From: Gracilaria vermiculophylla | Taxonomy: Eukaryota > Rhodophyta > Florideophyceae > Gracilariales > Gracilariaceae | NCBI GenBank assembly: GCA_019155205.2 | Contig: JAHNZQ020000181.1 | Location: forward strand, 1,331,744 to 1,395,743 | Direction of reading: 5' to 3' | Length of the DNA: 64,000 bases | Shown here: positions 44,049 through 55,289 of the stretch, in pieces | Layout: every line of letters starts with the position of its first letter | Numbering within the stretch: position 1 is the first letter of the stretch | The notes under the pieces: model-generated | Told to the model about the DNA's origin: nothing | Databases searched by the model: none | The model's input: only the letters and a program-made list of their open reading frames with translations | Made by a program: the position numbers and the translations under genes

Positions 44049-46175
44049 GGAAACAGGATTTTAAGGACGAGCCGAACACGAGGGAGCGAGTTTTTGGTTA
44101 ATGAGGAACTACCATGGAAACACAGTATATTTGTTATTCTGACTGTTCCGACTGATCGCGTCAGAGAGAGAAAACGGAGCACCGATAGAACCTCAACAGA
44201 TAACTAGCTTTTCGTGTGCCATTCTGCCTGAGATACCCATGCGGCGATACGTGGTTAGAGCCCTTCATTATATAGAGATTACGCAGTTGCTTTGAGAGAA
44301 TGGGAGTAAAATTACCCATACGCCGAAAACCCTGGAAATACAAAAGCAGGGGTTGAAGAAAAGAAATTGGAATCTAAATGAAAACCGAAACTTTCATGCC
44401 AACCAATCACATGTTCGTAAACGCGCATTGACTGTCGATCGACGGGTGATCCACCTCATCAACTAAGGCCCTCAGAAATCGGTGAACATTGAGTCTCACT
44501 CCCATCCTGAGGGCGGAGGTGCAGCGATGGATCGCGTTGCAAAGAGCCCAGAACCGCGAGGTGGCGCCCAAGCTCAATCAAGCTCATCAGACCAGTAAAC
44601 GAAGGTCCGCGCGAGGCGTCCACAGAAGGCGAAGTGCGAGCGGCAAAGCGGTTTGAGCCATTCCCTCCTGCTATGCATACAATGCCACCGCTGCTCCCAA
44701 ATTTGTGGCGAGCGCGCAAGGTGCGCGAGTGTTTTGCAAACTCCTCTATCGCCGCCGCCATGTCGAGGTGGGTTTCTCTCTTTGATTGTGCGAATGAAAG
44801 CCGGAAGGGGGGCCCCGCGTGGTGTACTTGCGACAGACGAGTTTGGTAGTAGGTTTGCTCCGTCAATCGAAATAAGTGTGTTCTTGGTATCTGCGTATGC
44901 CAATCCTCACCATAGAGTTCTCCTGCCAGTCCCATGCGCTCGTCAGTGAGACTGCGGGACGCTGCAAACCCGTAAAGGCAGAAGGTCAGCCTCTCCGCAA
45001 TCACACTCTTGTGAGATACTGCGTCGCAATGCGCATATCGCGCATTCTGTTCGCAAGCGAGCGCAAATCAGTCACGCCTAGTGAATGGGCAACAGAAAGA
45101 GTTTTTGATAACGACGTTAACGCGTCAAAGGAGAGAGAGGCGTGAGATGAGGGCTGAGTCACGATGCCCCAGGTGAAAGTGAAAAAGGGTTGCCAACCGA
45201 GTAAATGCTCTGTGCGTGCTCTTAGCGACTGTGAAACGATGGCTGTCGAGTCACGATGCTCACGGTGAAGGAGCGCTGCAAGCTGGAGAAACGTTCTTCG
45301 CGTGTTCTTAGCGACGGTGAACGCTTCAATCCAGACTAGGTACCCCTTTACCAAAAGAATTGATGCAAACGCACCAGCGCAAAAGCTCTGAGAATACCTA
45401 GCAACGCACCTGCGCAGCCATCTGCTTCAGTAAATGTTCTGGAACTCCTTGAGCAAAAGTGGTTTCTTCTTCGCTTCGAGGACGCCAGAGCCTTCCGTGC
45501 CTTGCTTTCTGCCCCCTTCCACTCCTTTCTACGGCAACCTTGCACAGTAGCTGAGCCGCTAAACTGAACGCCCTGACAAGTTGAGGGCTATAACAGGGCA
45601 CGACCTGTCTTGCCAGCTAGGCTTGCTCACTCTCGTAGAACGTCTGCAGAAGTCCTGCAGCCAGCGTGTTTCCGTCGCTTACTCATGATGGTCACAGGCT
45701 ACAGAAATCGAATCACAATTTCCAAAGCTGCGTTTCATTTCTCCCCGAGTTCGATTGCGTCGTATCGGATCTTGAGATCAGTACACAGACTTCTTCACAC
45801 GCGAGCTCCGCCCAGATCCAGAGCTGATAGTTGTGCTTACAAGTTCTGCCGTATTTTCTGCCAAGAGCTAGCGCTCTAAGTTACATATTCTGCGTTGCAT
45901 TTTATGCTGCATCTCTGACTTCGGAAATGAACCCGTGAAATGCTTGCTGGAATAATCCCGCGTCCATCGATTGACAGAACTGGTCAAAGAGCAAAGTACT
46001 TCTCGTGAAAAACGACCACCATGCCCGTCCAATGTCCTCTTCTTTGTCCACAATACTTTGTCCACAATAATTTACCCATCGTGCCTTTCTTTATTTGCAG
46101 TCTGTCATCCCTGCTTTCGAGGTGATAGGAGATCGTGCCGTTCATGTGCCCATCCAGCTCTCCCCGGTGCATCAA
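44049..46175. other. Intergenic region between PHF5A and ARMC6
   Basis: Minus-strand open frames at 44459-45004 (181 codons, GTG-started) and 45001-45354 (117 codons) lack a clear ATG start and known domains. A plus and minus mixture of frames continues to 45.9 kb. A three-phrase similarity (GTGAGTCACGATGC near 45150 and 45250 with CAGCGGTGAA-like tails) hints at local duplication. Nothing is called. Confidence 0.4.
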
Positions 46176-47765
46176 CTATGTATCCTTTTCACGCACAACA
46201 GGTGTCTTGTAAAACCCAGCGGGCATTGTGTAACGTTCATCGCGCCGTAGTTCGTCATCGTCAAGTACATCCATGTCCCTCAGAGCTGCATACGCTACAT
46301 CATCGCAGTGTGCATGCCTCCTCCATGCCTTTCTGATGATCTTTTCTGCCAACCCTTTTTCTCGCATATGGCGTCTTGCTTCTACATCCCTGGCACAGAT
46401 ATTGCGTATCGCTAGACATCCGACTCGTTGCAGAACCTTATTCTCATCATAAATGTCCATCACGTCCAAGATTATTTCTGCCATTCCCAGTTTGACTATT
46501 TTGTTTGCAAGGTCAGGTCTTCGAAGACTTAGACTGCCTATGAGACCGCAATACTGTTCGCCAATCTTCGAACATGTGCCCAGATGTTGCTTTACAACCT
46601 CTGTTACACTTGCTGTGCTTTCAAATATATCAGTCTTGCACTCGTCTCGGCCCGCTAGATTGCGAAGAACTCCAACACAAACACTGACAGTGATTTCCTC
46701 ACATTTAAACTGTTCCAATAGCTCAATACATGACTTGTGCATGTTCAGCCTGACAATTTGGGAACATATTTCATCCGACACGCAACATGTGCGGATGCAT
46801 GCAAAACATTCCGTCAGAAGTTGTCGCCTAATAGCTCGTGAGAGCGAATCGCTTGCTTGCACTTCGGCAATGAACTTTGAAAACAACTCTAATAAATTTG
46901 ACGAAGTTGACAAAGGTCTTAGTCCACTTTCTGTCACAGTTTTGTCCCCAGCAAGTACACGAGCCCGGTTGAACGTTTCGGTAACTTTCACACTTGCGTC
47001 GTCCGGTGAGAGAAGCTGTCTCGTATAGAGGCACAAATGCAGGAAGAGCTTCTTGGGTGGCGTCACCATATCACCGATGTTGTTAATGATTCCGTCACAA
47101 GCGTTCTCGAAGTACTTAATAAGGCAATCTAGCGATTCATTTGCTGCGAAGAACTGCTTCACATGCTCGTCATTGCGTTGGATGGAGCACATTGATTGAA
47201 CGAGTGCACCGCATGTTTCGAAGTCGAAAACAGAATCTCGGTGCCCCTGATTCCCAAATGAATTGAACAACGACTTCATTCCGCCAAGGCCCTGTGCAGC
47301 TTTCAATCCCACGAAAGCCGTGCGGTTCAATTCATCATTCATGCACAAAGTCACGATAAGCTCACAAATAGGTCGTACAATGTTTTGTCTTTGAATGTGC
47401 TCGAGCTTTAAGCTGTATTGCATACATTCTGCAAGGAGATCAATAGCACCGTTCAGGACAGCTTTTGCGGCGTCTCTTTTGCCCCTCGTACTTGAGTTCA
47501 ACGCTACAAGGCTGTTAATCAAGTGCGATGGATTCTTAGATTGCAGCGCACCCCGAACCGCATTCACGTGGGATGCACAACATCCACTTTCAGCCGCTAC
47601 CTCAGACGGTACCGACACATCCAAGTTCGAAAGGTTTGTAACACCGGACTTCCGCAACTGCTCGCACGCGTCGGCTACTGCTTCTTCGGCGGAGAGCCCA
47701 AACTCTTGAATACCCTCGCGGACAATTGTATCAAATGTCGACTGCTTGACTTGTTTGGAAGACAT
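46176..47765 (-). CDS. ARMC6: Armadillo repeat-containing protein 6 homologue
   Basis: A 529-aa intron-free protein from the ATG at 47765. The N-terminus (STFDTIVREGIQEFGLSAEE, AVADACEQLRKSGVTNLSNL) is the conserved ARMC6 opening. The rest is helical repeats with the armadillo pattern, for example ECFACIRTCCVSDEICSQIV, VCVGVLRNLAGRDECKTDIF and CGLIGSLSLRRPDLANKIVK then CLAIRNICARDVEARRHM near the C-terminus. Human ARMC6 has 501 residues. Its cellular role is poorly known in any organism; armadillo repeats bind proteins. It reads away from the 47.8-51 kb spacer. Confidence 0.9.
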   Translation of the reverse strand: MSSKQVKQSTFDTIVREGIQEFGLSAEEAVADACEQLRKSGVTNLSNLDVSVPSEVAAESGCCASHVNAVRGALQSKNPSHLINSLVALNSSTRGKRDAAKAVLNGAIDLLAECMQYSLKLEHIQRQNIVRPICELIVTLCMNDELNRTAFVGLKAAQGLGGMKSLFNSFGNQGHRDSVFDFETCGALVQSMCSIQRNDEHVKQFFAANESLDCLIKYFENACDGIINNIGDMVTPPKKLFLHLCLYTRQLLSPDDASVKVTETFNRARVLAGDKTVTESGLRPLSTSSNLLELFSKFIAEVQASDSLSRAIRRQLLTECFACIRTCCVSDEICSQIVRLNMHKSCIELLEQFKCEEITVSVCVGVLRNLAGRDECKTDIFESTASVTEVVKQHLGTCSKIGEQYCGLIGSLSLRRPDLANKIVKLGMAEIILDVMDIYDENKVLQRVGCLAIRNICARDVEARRHMREKGLAEKIIRKAWRRHAHCDDVAYAALRDMDVLDDDELRRDERYTMPAGFYKTPVVREKDT

Positions 47766-50700
47766 TTTGGACTCTCATTCACCCTGAAAATGATACTTGC
47801 AAAAAGAGAAAAAGGATTGTTACTTGATGTACAGTCGTACTGTTTGCAGATGTGCTGGATGGCAAGTGTCACCCGGATATAAAACGATGGGTAGGTAAAT
47901 TTTGGCACCACGATCATCTGCCACAGTCAACTATTCAATTTTTAAGCGGTGTTTTGAAGACATCTATTTTGAAGCTAATTGTGCCTCTTTTTCGATACGC
48001 CCGGGAACGACAGTTTCCGCATCGAAATGGAAGGCTTAGCTTGCTCTCTTCGGAACAGGGCCTACGCACCTTCGATATCGATCTCCATTTGAAAGCTTGG
48101 GTTTAGACGCACACTTCACACCATAACAATTTGCGTGCTTCTCGAGCCTTTGTGGCATGGAACGCAGCGTCACCATGTACTTATGCCAATTCCTGGCAAA
48201 TTGCTCTTCGCGGATAGTTGCAGCTCCGGTTAAACATCACCGTGAGTGAATGTAGGAGTTTAGAAGCCCTCAGTCATGGGCGGCTTTAAATTTCATCTTC
48301 ACATCAGTCTATCTCAATAACTTCATTCGGATCAAGCCATCTGCGTTTGGCAATACTCCGTACAGGCGTTCCTCCCGTTTCACCCAGAAACCGTTGTGTA
48401 TCCCGAAGCTCCTCTTGATCATGCTGGTATTGATTTAGTCTCTTGTCTTTAACATAATTCACTTTATTGATGATGATGTGCGGGTCGCGATCACCACCAG
48501 GCACATTGGCAGTTGCACAGTGCTTTCCTTGTTGTTGAAATTGCCCCACATATGCTTGTGGGGAAGTTATGAGCATGACTGGGATGCACGAACGCGTTGT
48601 ATTTCATTAAAGGTCCATTACTTGGCAGAAAAGCAGTAACTTCTGGATGTCCCGGTACGAAAGCCTGCGGCTTGCTCATTAGTGCCGACCGGCTCGGGCT
48701 ATAGTAGCTGCCTTGCGCGCGCCGAACCAATCACTTTCACATGGCAGTTGGTATCCGTTTCTTATACTTTTACATCACGAAGAGTCTCGCAGTAAATGTA
48801 CGCAATTTGAGTTAACAATCGCATGAGATAGTTCGACGAGTAGCTGCTCATCCCCTATTCAGCACAAAGCATCGCTCTGGGATCTTTCCCACAGGAGGTG
48901 CTGCTTGTGCAGCAGTGCGGGGTGTAAATCCCACGGAGATATATTTATGAATAGGTTCTGCAATTTCATCCGGAACCCAGAGTTTGTCATCTTCTCCCGC
49001 ACAGCTGCCAAAATTGATCACAATGCACTTGGCAAAACCTGTATGTGTCATTTAAGACAATGAAATATAAAATTAGGTCAGTAAGGCTCGGAAAGCCAAT
49101 ATGAACAGCATTTTCAACACGTTCGATACCGCTCCTTCGTCGGTGGCGCAGACCTTGCAGAACTCCATCACTATCTTGGCGACGCTATCAGCTAGCGTGA
49201 GCATACTATCCAACTTCTTGACTGCTACGGCGAGCTGGGCAGCATGAGCGATAATTTTCTATGGTGTCTTTTGTACGAGGTTAATGATTGACGCACCCAA
49301 TTCTTCCGATCCATAGAGATAATCAACAATCATGAGAGCATTGACGTGCAATGTCGACATGTATCCGGCATACTTAGCATTTGCACTCATGTCCATGAGC
49401 GCTATAAGATCATTGGCCGTGTTCAAATGTTTGACTCTACGCGGAATCTGCAGCAGATTGGCCAAACAGCCATATCTCCTTGACGGGGTCTTTCGCATAT
49501 TCTATGGGTCCCAGAAGTTCTATAGACAATATGATATCCATTTTTAATGGTATATGATAGAAAGGATATGGGATTCAGCCATACAGTAGAAAAGAAATAG
49601 AACACTACAAGCACAGTTCTACCACTAGAAATTATGGAAGAAAGAAGTTCAAGCCAAAATACTGAGGTAAATCAGTAATGCATGTACTCAAAGATGTGCA
49701 CTGCTCATCGTAAATTATGATGTGGGCCCCGCCCCCGCCTGAGTCTCTGTGGCCGCTAATACACTCGCTTTAAAGTCGCAGAAGTTGAAACACTGGACAA
49801 CATCGAGGAAGTTCATTAAAGTGAATATAAGGAGGAATCGAACTACTGCATCAAGAAGACAATCATAATTTTTTATATTTCTTGTAAAGTTGTGACAATT
49901 GCCAGTTTAATGAAATCTTGTCAATGCGAATTATGAATGCTAATGCTATTCAATAGGTTTGAATCGTAAACTCGCGACCATTGTAAACTGAGCTCACTAA
50001 TTTGAGCTCATCGTGAATATATGCTGGAGCAGGAGAGTTCTCCAGGAATACGCAATTCCTATCTGGAGCAGTTCCGCTGTGCTAGCGAAGGCAGAGCAAT
50101 CGCCATGCGAGCGCAAGACAGGGAAAAATCAATACCAATCTTAACAGTGCGAGCAAACATATGTGCGCACTGAAACGGCATGGACTAGAACTCCATGGCT
50201 ACAAAAGGAGCTCCTAGATGGAGCGCTAGAAGGTAGAGAACGAGAAAAGAAAAGACAAGAAGGAGAGAGTTGAGTTTTTTGCAAGCCGTTGTGCTTATTG
50301 TTTTGCCTGTAGAGGTAATACCGTGTATACTATCCTTTATTTGTCATCATATGTTTGGTTAACTCCACAACAGGACACATGCGAATCGTTCGAAACCGTT
50401 TGAAACTGAAATTCTAGCACTCGAAAGCAATCAGAGGCTTCTGAAAAATCCTGCATTGCAGCAGCAAACAAAATAGATATTCATGAACTGTGTTTGTCTG
50501 GAAAAAAAAACTTTTGGAAGGAGAACAAGGGTATAAAACATTAAAGAACCAAAACGATTAAAAACAGAACGACAAGTACAGGACGTACAAAAGTCGAAAA
50601 GAAAAATAAAATGACGTTAGAAAACATTGCAGAAAGTCTTAGTAATTAAAAAATACCTGACCCAAAAAAAAAACCGAGAAGTCTGTAACACGGAAATATA

Positions 50701-51013
50701 AAGGACAAGAAGCGCGGGTTTCGGATCAAATGCCAATGCAAGAAAAGGGTCATAAAATTAAAGAAAATATAATAAAAAATTAATTTCATTCAAAACACCT
50801 CAAACAAAAACTTCTTGACTACTTTTGATGGCATGAAACGATTAAGATAAGTCTTTTGGGATCTGGTACATGGACTCAACCGCACAATTGCATGTGACGA
50901 ATGATAAATACTGATTCTCGGAGAATACGTTTCAAAGCATTAATCCTGTATGGATAGGGGTAGGACTATAAGATGGTACAACTGTGTAATATACGAACAA
51001 GGACGTGTTGTTA
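47766..51013. other. Long region with unrecognised minus-strand frames
   Basis: Minus-strand frames at 49498-49259, 49051-48848, 48730-48491 and 48576-48304 succeed each other. The last two look like one coding stretch with a frameshift near 48580 (GPLMKYNAFVHP, then YVGQFQQQGKHCATAN and QDEELRD-like QYQHDQEELRDTQRFLGETG). I do not recognise the product. From 49.6 to 51.0 kb the DNA is AT-rich with no supported gene. A decayed mobile element is the likeliest explanation. Confidence 0.35.
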
Positions 51014-51252
51014 GAGCATCTCCACCGGCACCCCAACTTCTTGAGCAAACGCAAAACCAACTGTACAAATGTAAGGTTGTCATTGGTAGCTTTAAGAAAG
51101 ATATTTTGTTCATTTGATAGACATCTTCTGATCTCCAACGGTGTCTGGAGAGTTCTTTTGCTTTTCAACGTCTCTTGAGCAGCAATCTTGACCGCTGTGG
51201 CGCGCATCTGCTTGCCTTCCTTCGATAAGCTTCAAAAAACCCCGCCTTTTTC

Positions 51253-51550
51253 TCTTCCCGCACCTAAAGTTGTGCAGCCGCTGCCGCTAGTTCCATGCTT
51301 GCGCTTCGTGTCTTCTGCCACCACCGGTGCTGCGCCGCACGAAACCTTTGCTCTTTCCCTACCATTACGTTGTGCAGCCGCTGCGGCTATTTCCTCCCTT
51401 GAGCTTCGTGTCTTCTGCCACTTCCGGTGCTGCACCACACCAAACCTTTGCCCTTCTCGCACCTAAAGTTGTGCAGCCGCTGCGGCTACTTCCTCACCTG
51501 AGCTTTGTGTCCTCTGCCACCCCTAGTGCTGCAGCGCACCAAACCTTTCT
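51253..51550. repeat. Three tandem copies of a ~99-bp unit
   Basis: Each unit contains TTGTGCAGCCGCTGC, CTTCGTGTCTTCTGCCAC and GCACCAAACCTTTG-like phrases; the first phrase recurs at 51270, 51370 and 51469 (steps of 100 and 99). It lies in the 5' part of Harbinger element 2, about 0.8-1.1 kb before the transposase ATG, and may be part of its promoter. Open frames on both strands across it follow from the repeat length and composition. Confidence 0.85.
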
Positions 51551-52360
51551 CCAAGAATCCATTTTTATATCAAGAACTTTCTGCCGCAGCATCAACACAA
51601 AGGCCACATTGATACCTTTCCGACAGTGTGCAGCCTCTGCACGTATACTGTCCCACCCTTAACACACTCTCACATCCACTACACATACCGCACAACTCTT
51701 TCTCTACATCTTCAGCCAACACCTATGCTCATACGTCCTCCCCTACCCTGCGTTGCGCCAATGGCCAGTATATGAGCCTCTGGAACTCCCTCTAAGAGTG
51801 TTACTCCCGTTGAAATCTGTACTCTTCAATCGTCCACAACTGCGGGCCTCCTTTCTTACTCAAACTTAGGAAAACACCCGCCACACCATTGAGATTGGAC
51901 ATACATTCCACGCACAGAAGTACATAGTCTGAACTCCGGAGAGCAACGCAGGCTGCAGAACAATCGCATCTTCACAATCTCTGGTCCAAACCCCATATCG
52001 CAACCCCCTACACGATATTCAACCCAACGGCACCCACCATTCTTTTGCGTGTTTTTCGCCAAACACCAGCCACTTCCACCAACTCGCCGCACATCCAACC
52101 CACCACCACAACCCCACTATTACTGCTCCAAATTTTCATTGCCGCGCATGCTGCTTTACACCTGCGGCGAAAAGCACCGCCACAGCACATTACCCCACTC
52201 TGCTCATCAAAGCCAAAAGCCAACCCAGCAACTCGGACTCCAGTACTTTATCTACACATCGGCTGCACATTTTTGAATCCAGTCACCCTGACTGCCATTT
52301 CTTAACTCTACCACACCTTCTTCCTCCACCTTCCCCGCACATTTCAAACACTTTCGCAAG

Positions 52361-53677
52361 ATGAACAACACCTTTCGTGATGAGCTTCACAAAAGCTCTG
52401 CGCAAAAGGTGACCATGAATTTGCTGGAGAGCAGCAGTGAGGACGAAGAAACTGTGAAAAAATGGGGTGGGTCTGAACCAGGTAGGGCGCCCAATGGAGA
52501 GCGATACAGAGAGCGTGGGGCTCAACGTTTATATCTGGACTACTTTGCAGTGTCGTCAGTGTATAGTGAAGAACAGTTCCGCCGCCGGTTTCGTGTATCA
52601 CGAAGTATCTTCGACACTGTACTGCAGGGAGTATGTGAAGCAGATATGTTCTTTGTTCAAAACCAAGACGCTGCGAGACGCTGGGGGTTAACAAGTTTGC
52701 AGAAAGTAACATGTGCATTTCGAATGCTGGCGTACGGCGCAGCAGCTGATGCAAGTGATGAGTATCTCCACCTTGGGGAGTCGACTGCGCACCAATGTTT
52801 GAAACGTTTTTCTTGCGCTGTAGTGCGTGCGTTTGGTTCAAAGTATCTACGGTACCCCAGGCCCTTCGATTTGAAGAGAATCCTCTCGGAATCAGAACGA
52901 AGGGGATTTCCAGGGCTGTTGGGGAGTATCGATTGCTGTAAGTGGAAGTGGAAAAACTACTCTACTGCCCTGCATGGTCAGTATCAAGGCAAGGAAAAGG
53001 TACCAGCGTTGACTTTGGAGGCAATAGCAGACTATGATCTATGGTTCTGGCATGCCTTTTTCGGAATGCCAGGAAGCTTGAATGACATCAACGTTTTGGA
53101 AGCCTCACCGCTTCCTAATGAAATTGCATCCGGACGGTACTCGCTACCGTTAGAGTACACGCTTGGTGGATGCAGACGAAATATACTCTACTGGTTTGCC
53201 GATGGAATATACCCGGAACAGCCGATGTTTGTGCACGCTGTATCGGAACCATCTAATCAAAAGGAGAAACTTCTGGCGCGATACCAAGAAGGCGAGAGGA
53301 AGGATGTCGAAAGGGCGTTTGGAGTGTTACAGGTTAATTGGCATCTCATTGCACGACCAAGTCGTTTCTGGTATAAAGATACAATGCATGATATAATGCG
53401 ATGTTGCATTATATTGCACAACAGGATGGTCGAGAGAAGGATTATGCACGAACACAAAAACAACGACGCAGCGATGCAAACCGTTGCTACCGTAGATGAT
53501 AACCTGCCGCCTATGTGGAGTAATGTCAACTCAAGCGCTACCGTATGTCCCCCTTCCGGGTCCATCGCCGCGCTGTGTGCCGTTCAGAAACTCACCAAAA
53601 GCAAAGATGAATACTACAGAACGCGACAACTGTTTATGAAGCACATATGGGATACATTTGGAAAACGTTTACAATAA
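52361..53677 (+). CDS. Harbinger (plant-transposon type) DDE transposase, intact
   Basis: A 438-aa uninterrupted protein from the ATG at 52361. It has the DDE nuclease fold of the Plant_tran/DDE_Tnp_4 group: GLLGSIDCCKWKWKN (Asp 191), YWFADGIYPEQPMFV (Asp 281) and GERKDVERAFGVLQVNWHLI (Glu 317), followed by the family's CCIILHNRMVE helix. Residues ~58-150 form the helix-turn-helix-like N-terminal part (FRRRFRVSRSIFDTVLQGV, EYLHLGESTAHQCLKRF). It would cut and join element ends at TWA-type targets together with its partner protein. The partner gene here is broken, so mobility would need another source. Catalytic residues all look intact. Confidence 0.9.
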   Translation: MNNTFRDELHKSSAQKVTMNLLESSSEDEETVKKWGGSEPGRAPNGERYRERGAQRLYLDYFAVSSVYSEEQFRRRFRVSRSIFDTVLQGVCEADMFFVQNQDAARRWGLTSLQKVTCAFRMLAYGAAADASDEYLHLGESTAHQCLKRFSCAVVRAFGSKYLRYPRPFDLKRILSESERRGFPGLLGSIDCCKWKWKNYSTALHGQYQGKEKVPALTLEAIADYDLWFWHAFFGMPGSLNDINVLEASPLPNEIASGRYSLPLEYTLGGCRRNILYWFADGIYPEQPMFVHAVSEPSNQKEKLLARYQEGERKDVERAFGVLQVNWHLIARPSRFWYKDTMHDIMRCCIILHNRMVERRIMHEHKNNDAAMQTVATVDDNLPPMWSNVNSSATVCPPSGSIAALCAVQKLTKSKDEYYRTRQLFMKHIWDTFGKRLQ

Positions 53678-53716
53678 ATACGTTGTGGCCACATCCTGTC
53701 TGCGCGACGATTAAAC

Positions 53717-54733
53717 TCATTCATCTCCAATCGCAACATCGTTCTCACCAGAGGACATTAACGAATCAGAGCGCAAAGCAGCAGTGACACCTTCCTTTGT
53801 ATGCGAGGCCTCAGAATTAAAGAATTCAGTCGGTTGATAATTCTCAGAACGCCATTTTTCACACGAAGCTCTTACCTCTGCCAGAGCACGTGCTCTCATT
53901 ATTTTAATGTATTCCACAGACTCTGCTGTATCACATCCAACGGGTGCAGAAGTATTCAGCATTATTTCATAGTTTCGGTTGAGTAGCCTGTTTCTTTCCT
54001 TCTCCGTTTCTACTGATTGCGCAGCAAGGCGCAACTTCGTTTCATTATACTTCTCCCGGTATTGTTCATTTTTTGCTTGCTTTCGTCCCACAGGGCGATA
54101 TGTCTTCTTCTTTAACGATTTCAAGTAACCATCAGAGCCGCTATCCGTATTGTGGCGAACCGACTGTGCACCAACCTTGTCAGATAGAAGAGCATGCTGG
54201 TTACTCGTATTCTGAAGATCATTCTTGACAGATTCTACTCCATCGTCCAGACGTCGATTAGCATTTCCATTCCTAAAGTTTTCATGATTCTTCAAAACTT
54301 CCCATGCCCGAATAAATTGGAATGGTTTTCCACAATCGTCTAGCCAATCTCTTATTTACATACCATTGTATAAGGCTGTTGCCATTTGCGTAACATTTTT
54401 TGCAGATGTCCCAGATGGTTGGTTACGAAGAACACGTTGATGGCATGCGGAAAATAGAGTACACCGTTTGATAATGAGTTTCGAGCGGTTGCGAACAGAT
54501 TCTGTGGTTCGCGGTTCTCGATTAGCCGGTTTGAATGTGTCGTTGTAAAGGCGATTCACTTTTTCCATGAATAGATCTCCTTTTTGTTCGGCTCCATGTA
54601 TGGCGTTCTCACTTGCAGAAATCCAGGCTTACGCTACAGCTTTGTCTTCAGCTGGTGTGAAGCTAGCGTCTCTAAAAGTCCTTTTTCTGCTCGGGAGTGC
54701 ACTGCTGTTGGATGGAGATGCTCCGTTATCCAT
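53717..54733 (-). pseudogene. Harbinger partner protein (Myb-like / NAM-associated type), two in-frame stops
   Basis: From the ATG at 54733 (GCCATGG-like context) one frame runs to 53717, broken by TAA at 54629-54631 and TAA at 54356-54358. The pieces read FTPAEDKAVA / AWISASENAIHGAEQKGDLF, RTTESVRNRSKLIIKRCTLF, SGTSAKNVTQMATALY / IRDWLDDCGKPFQFIRAWEV, then RPVGRKQAKNEQ and a charged helical C-terminus. This is the trihelix-like domain plus RPxGRKxAK motif of the second ORF of plant-type PIF/Harbinger elements. Frame continuity through both stops shows single-base lesions. Confidence 0.82.
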
Positions 54734-55289
54734 GGCGGATTGTGGGAGTCTATTTTTCGTTGTTGTATTGGCTTGTGTGCCTGGTTCTTTATATGTGTGG
54801 GCTGTAGTGTGGGCTGTTACGCAACAACAGACGTAGCTTTTCGGGATTTTGGAGCGAAGCGTGTTCTTTGAAGCCCAATTGGACAACACCACGTGGATAA
54901 CACTTTGCTCTGCGGGTCTATATTTCAGGTCCAAATATTCAGAATTTAAACCTAGTATTTGCTTTATTACACCCTGGTTTGTTCGTTGGCTGCACCGCTG
55001 GAGATGTAAGGTGCGCATCAAAAAACCAAATATGATAATTTGATATTTTGATGGCATTGGTGGAGATGCTCATACAGAAACAATTTAAAATGGAAGTTTT
55101 TTCTTCTATCGCAATAAAAAATGTACCGTACGTACCAAAACTTCCTGTAAGTATATAATTTACTGCACAAGTGCATGAGGGAGGAAGCAAATGGTTTTCA
55201 AGAACTATTTACGTTCTTTGAAATTGAAATCTTCAACTCATAAAACTTACATATATCTGGAAAGAAAACAAAATCCAAAATTAATTTAA

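Larger units (their letters stand above)
51014..55071. mobile_element. Harbinger element 2 (4.06 kb, ends identified)
   Basis: Left end GAGCATCTCCACCGGCACC (51014) and complement of right end GAGCATCTCCACCAATGCC (55071) are near-perfect inverted repeats. The left is preceded by TTA and the right followed by ATA, an imperfect 3-bp duplication. A second CATCTCCAGCGGTGCA lies about 60 bp inside the right end. It contains the transposase (+) and partner ORF (-) in convergent order with a 39-bp gap. The right end is shared with the fragment at 4849-9620. Confidence 0.85.

Noticed and set aside
46453..47028. 191-codon plus-strand frame
   Set aside because: Entirely antisense to ARMC6, with no independent support.
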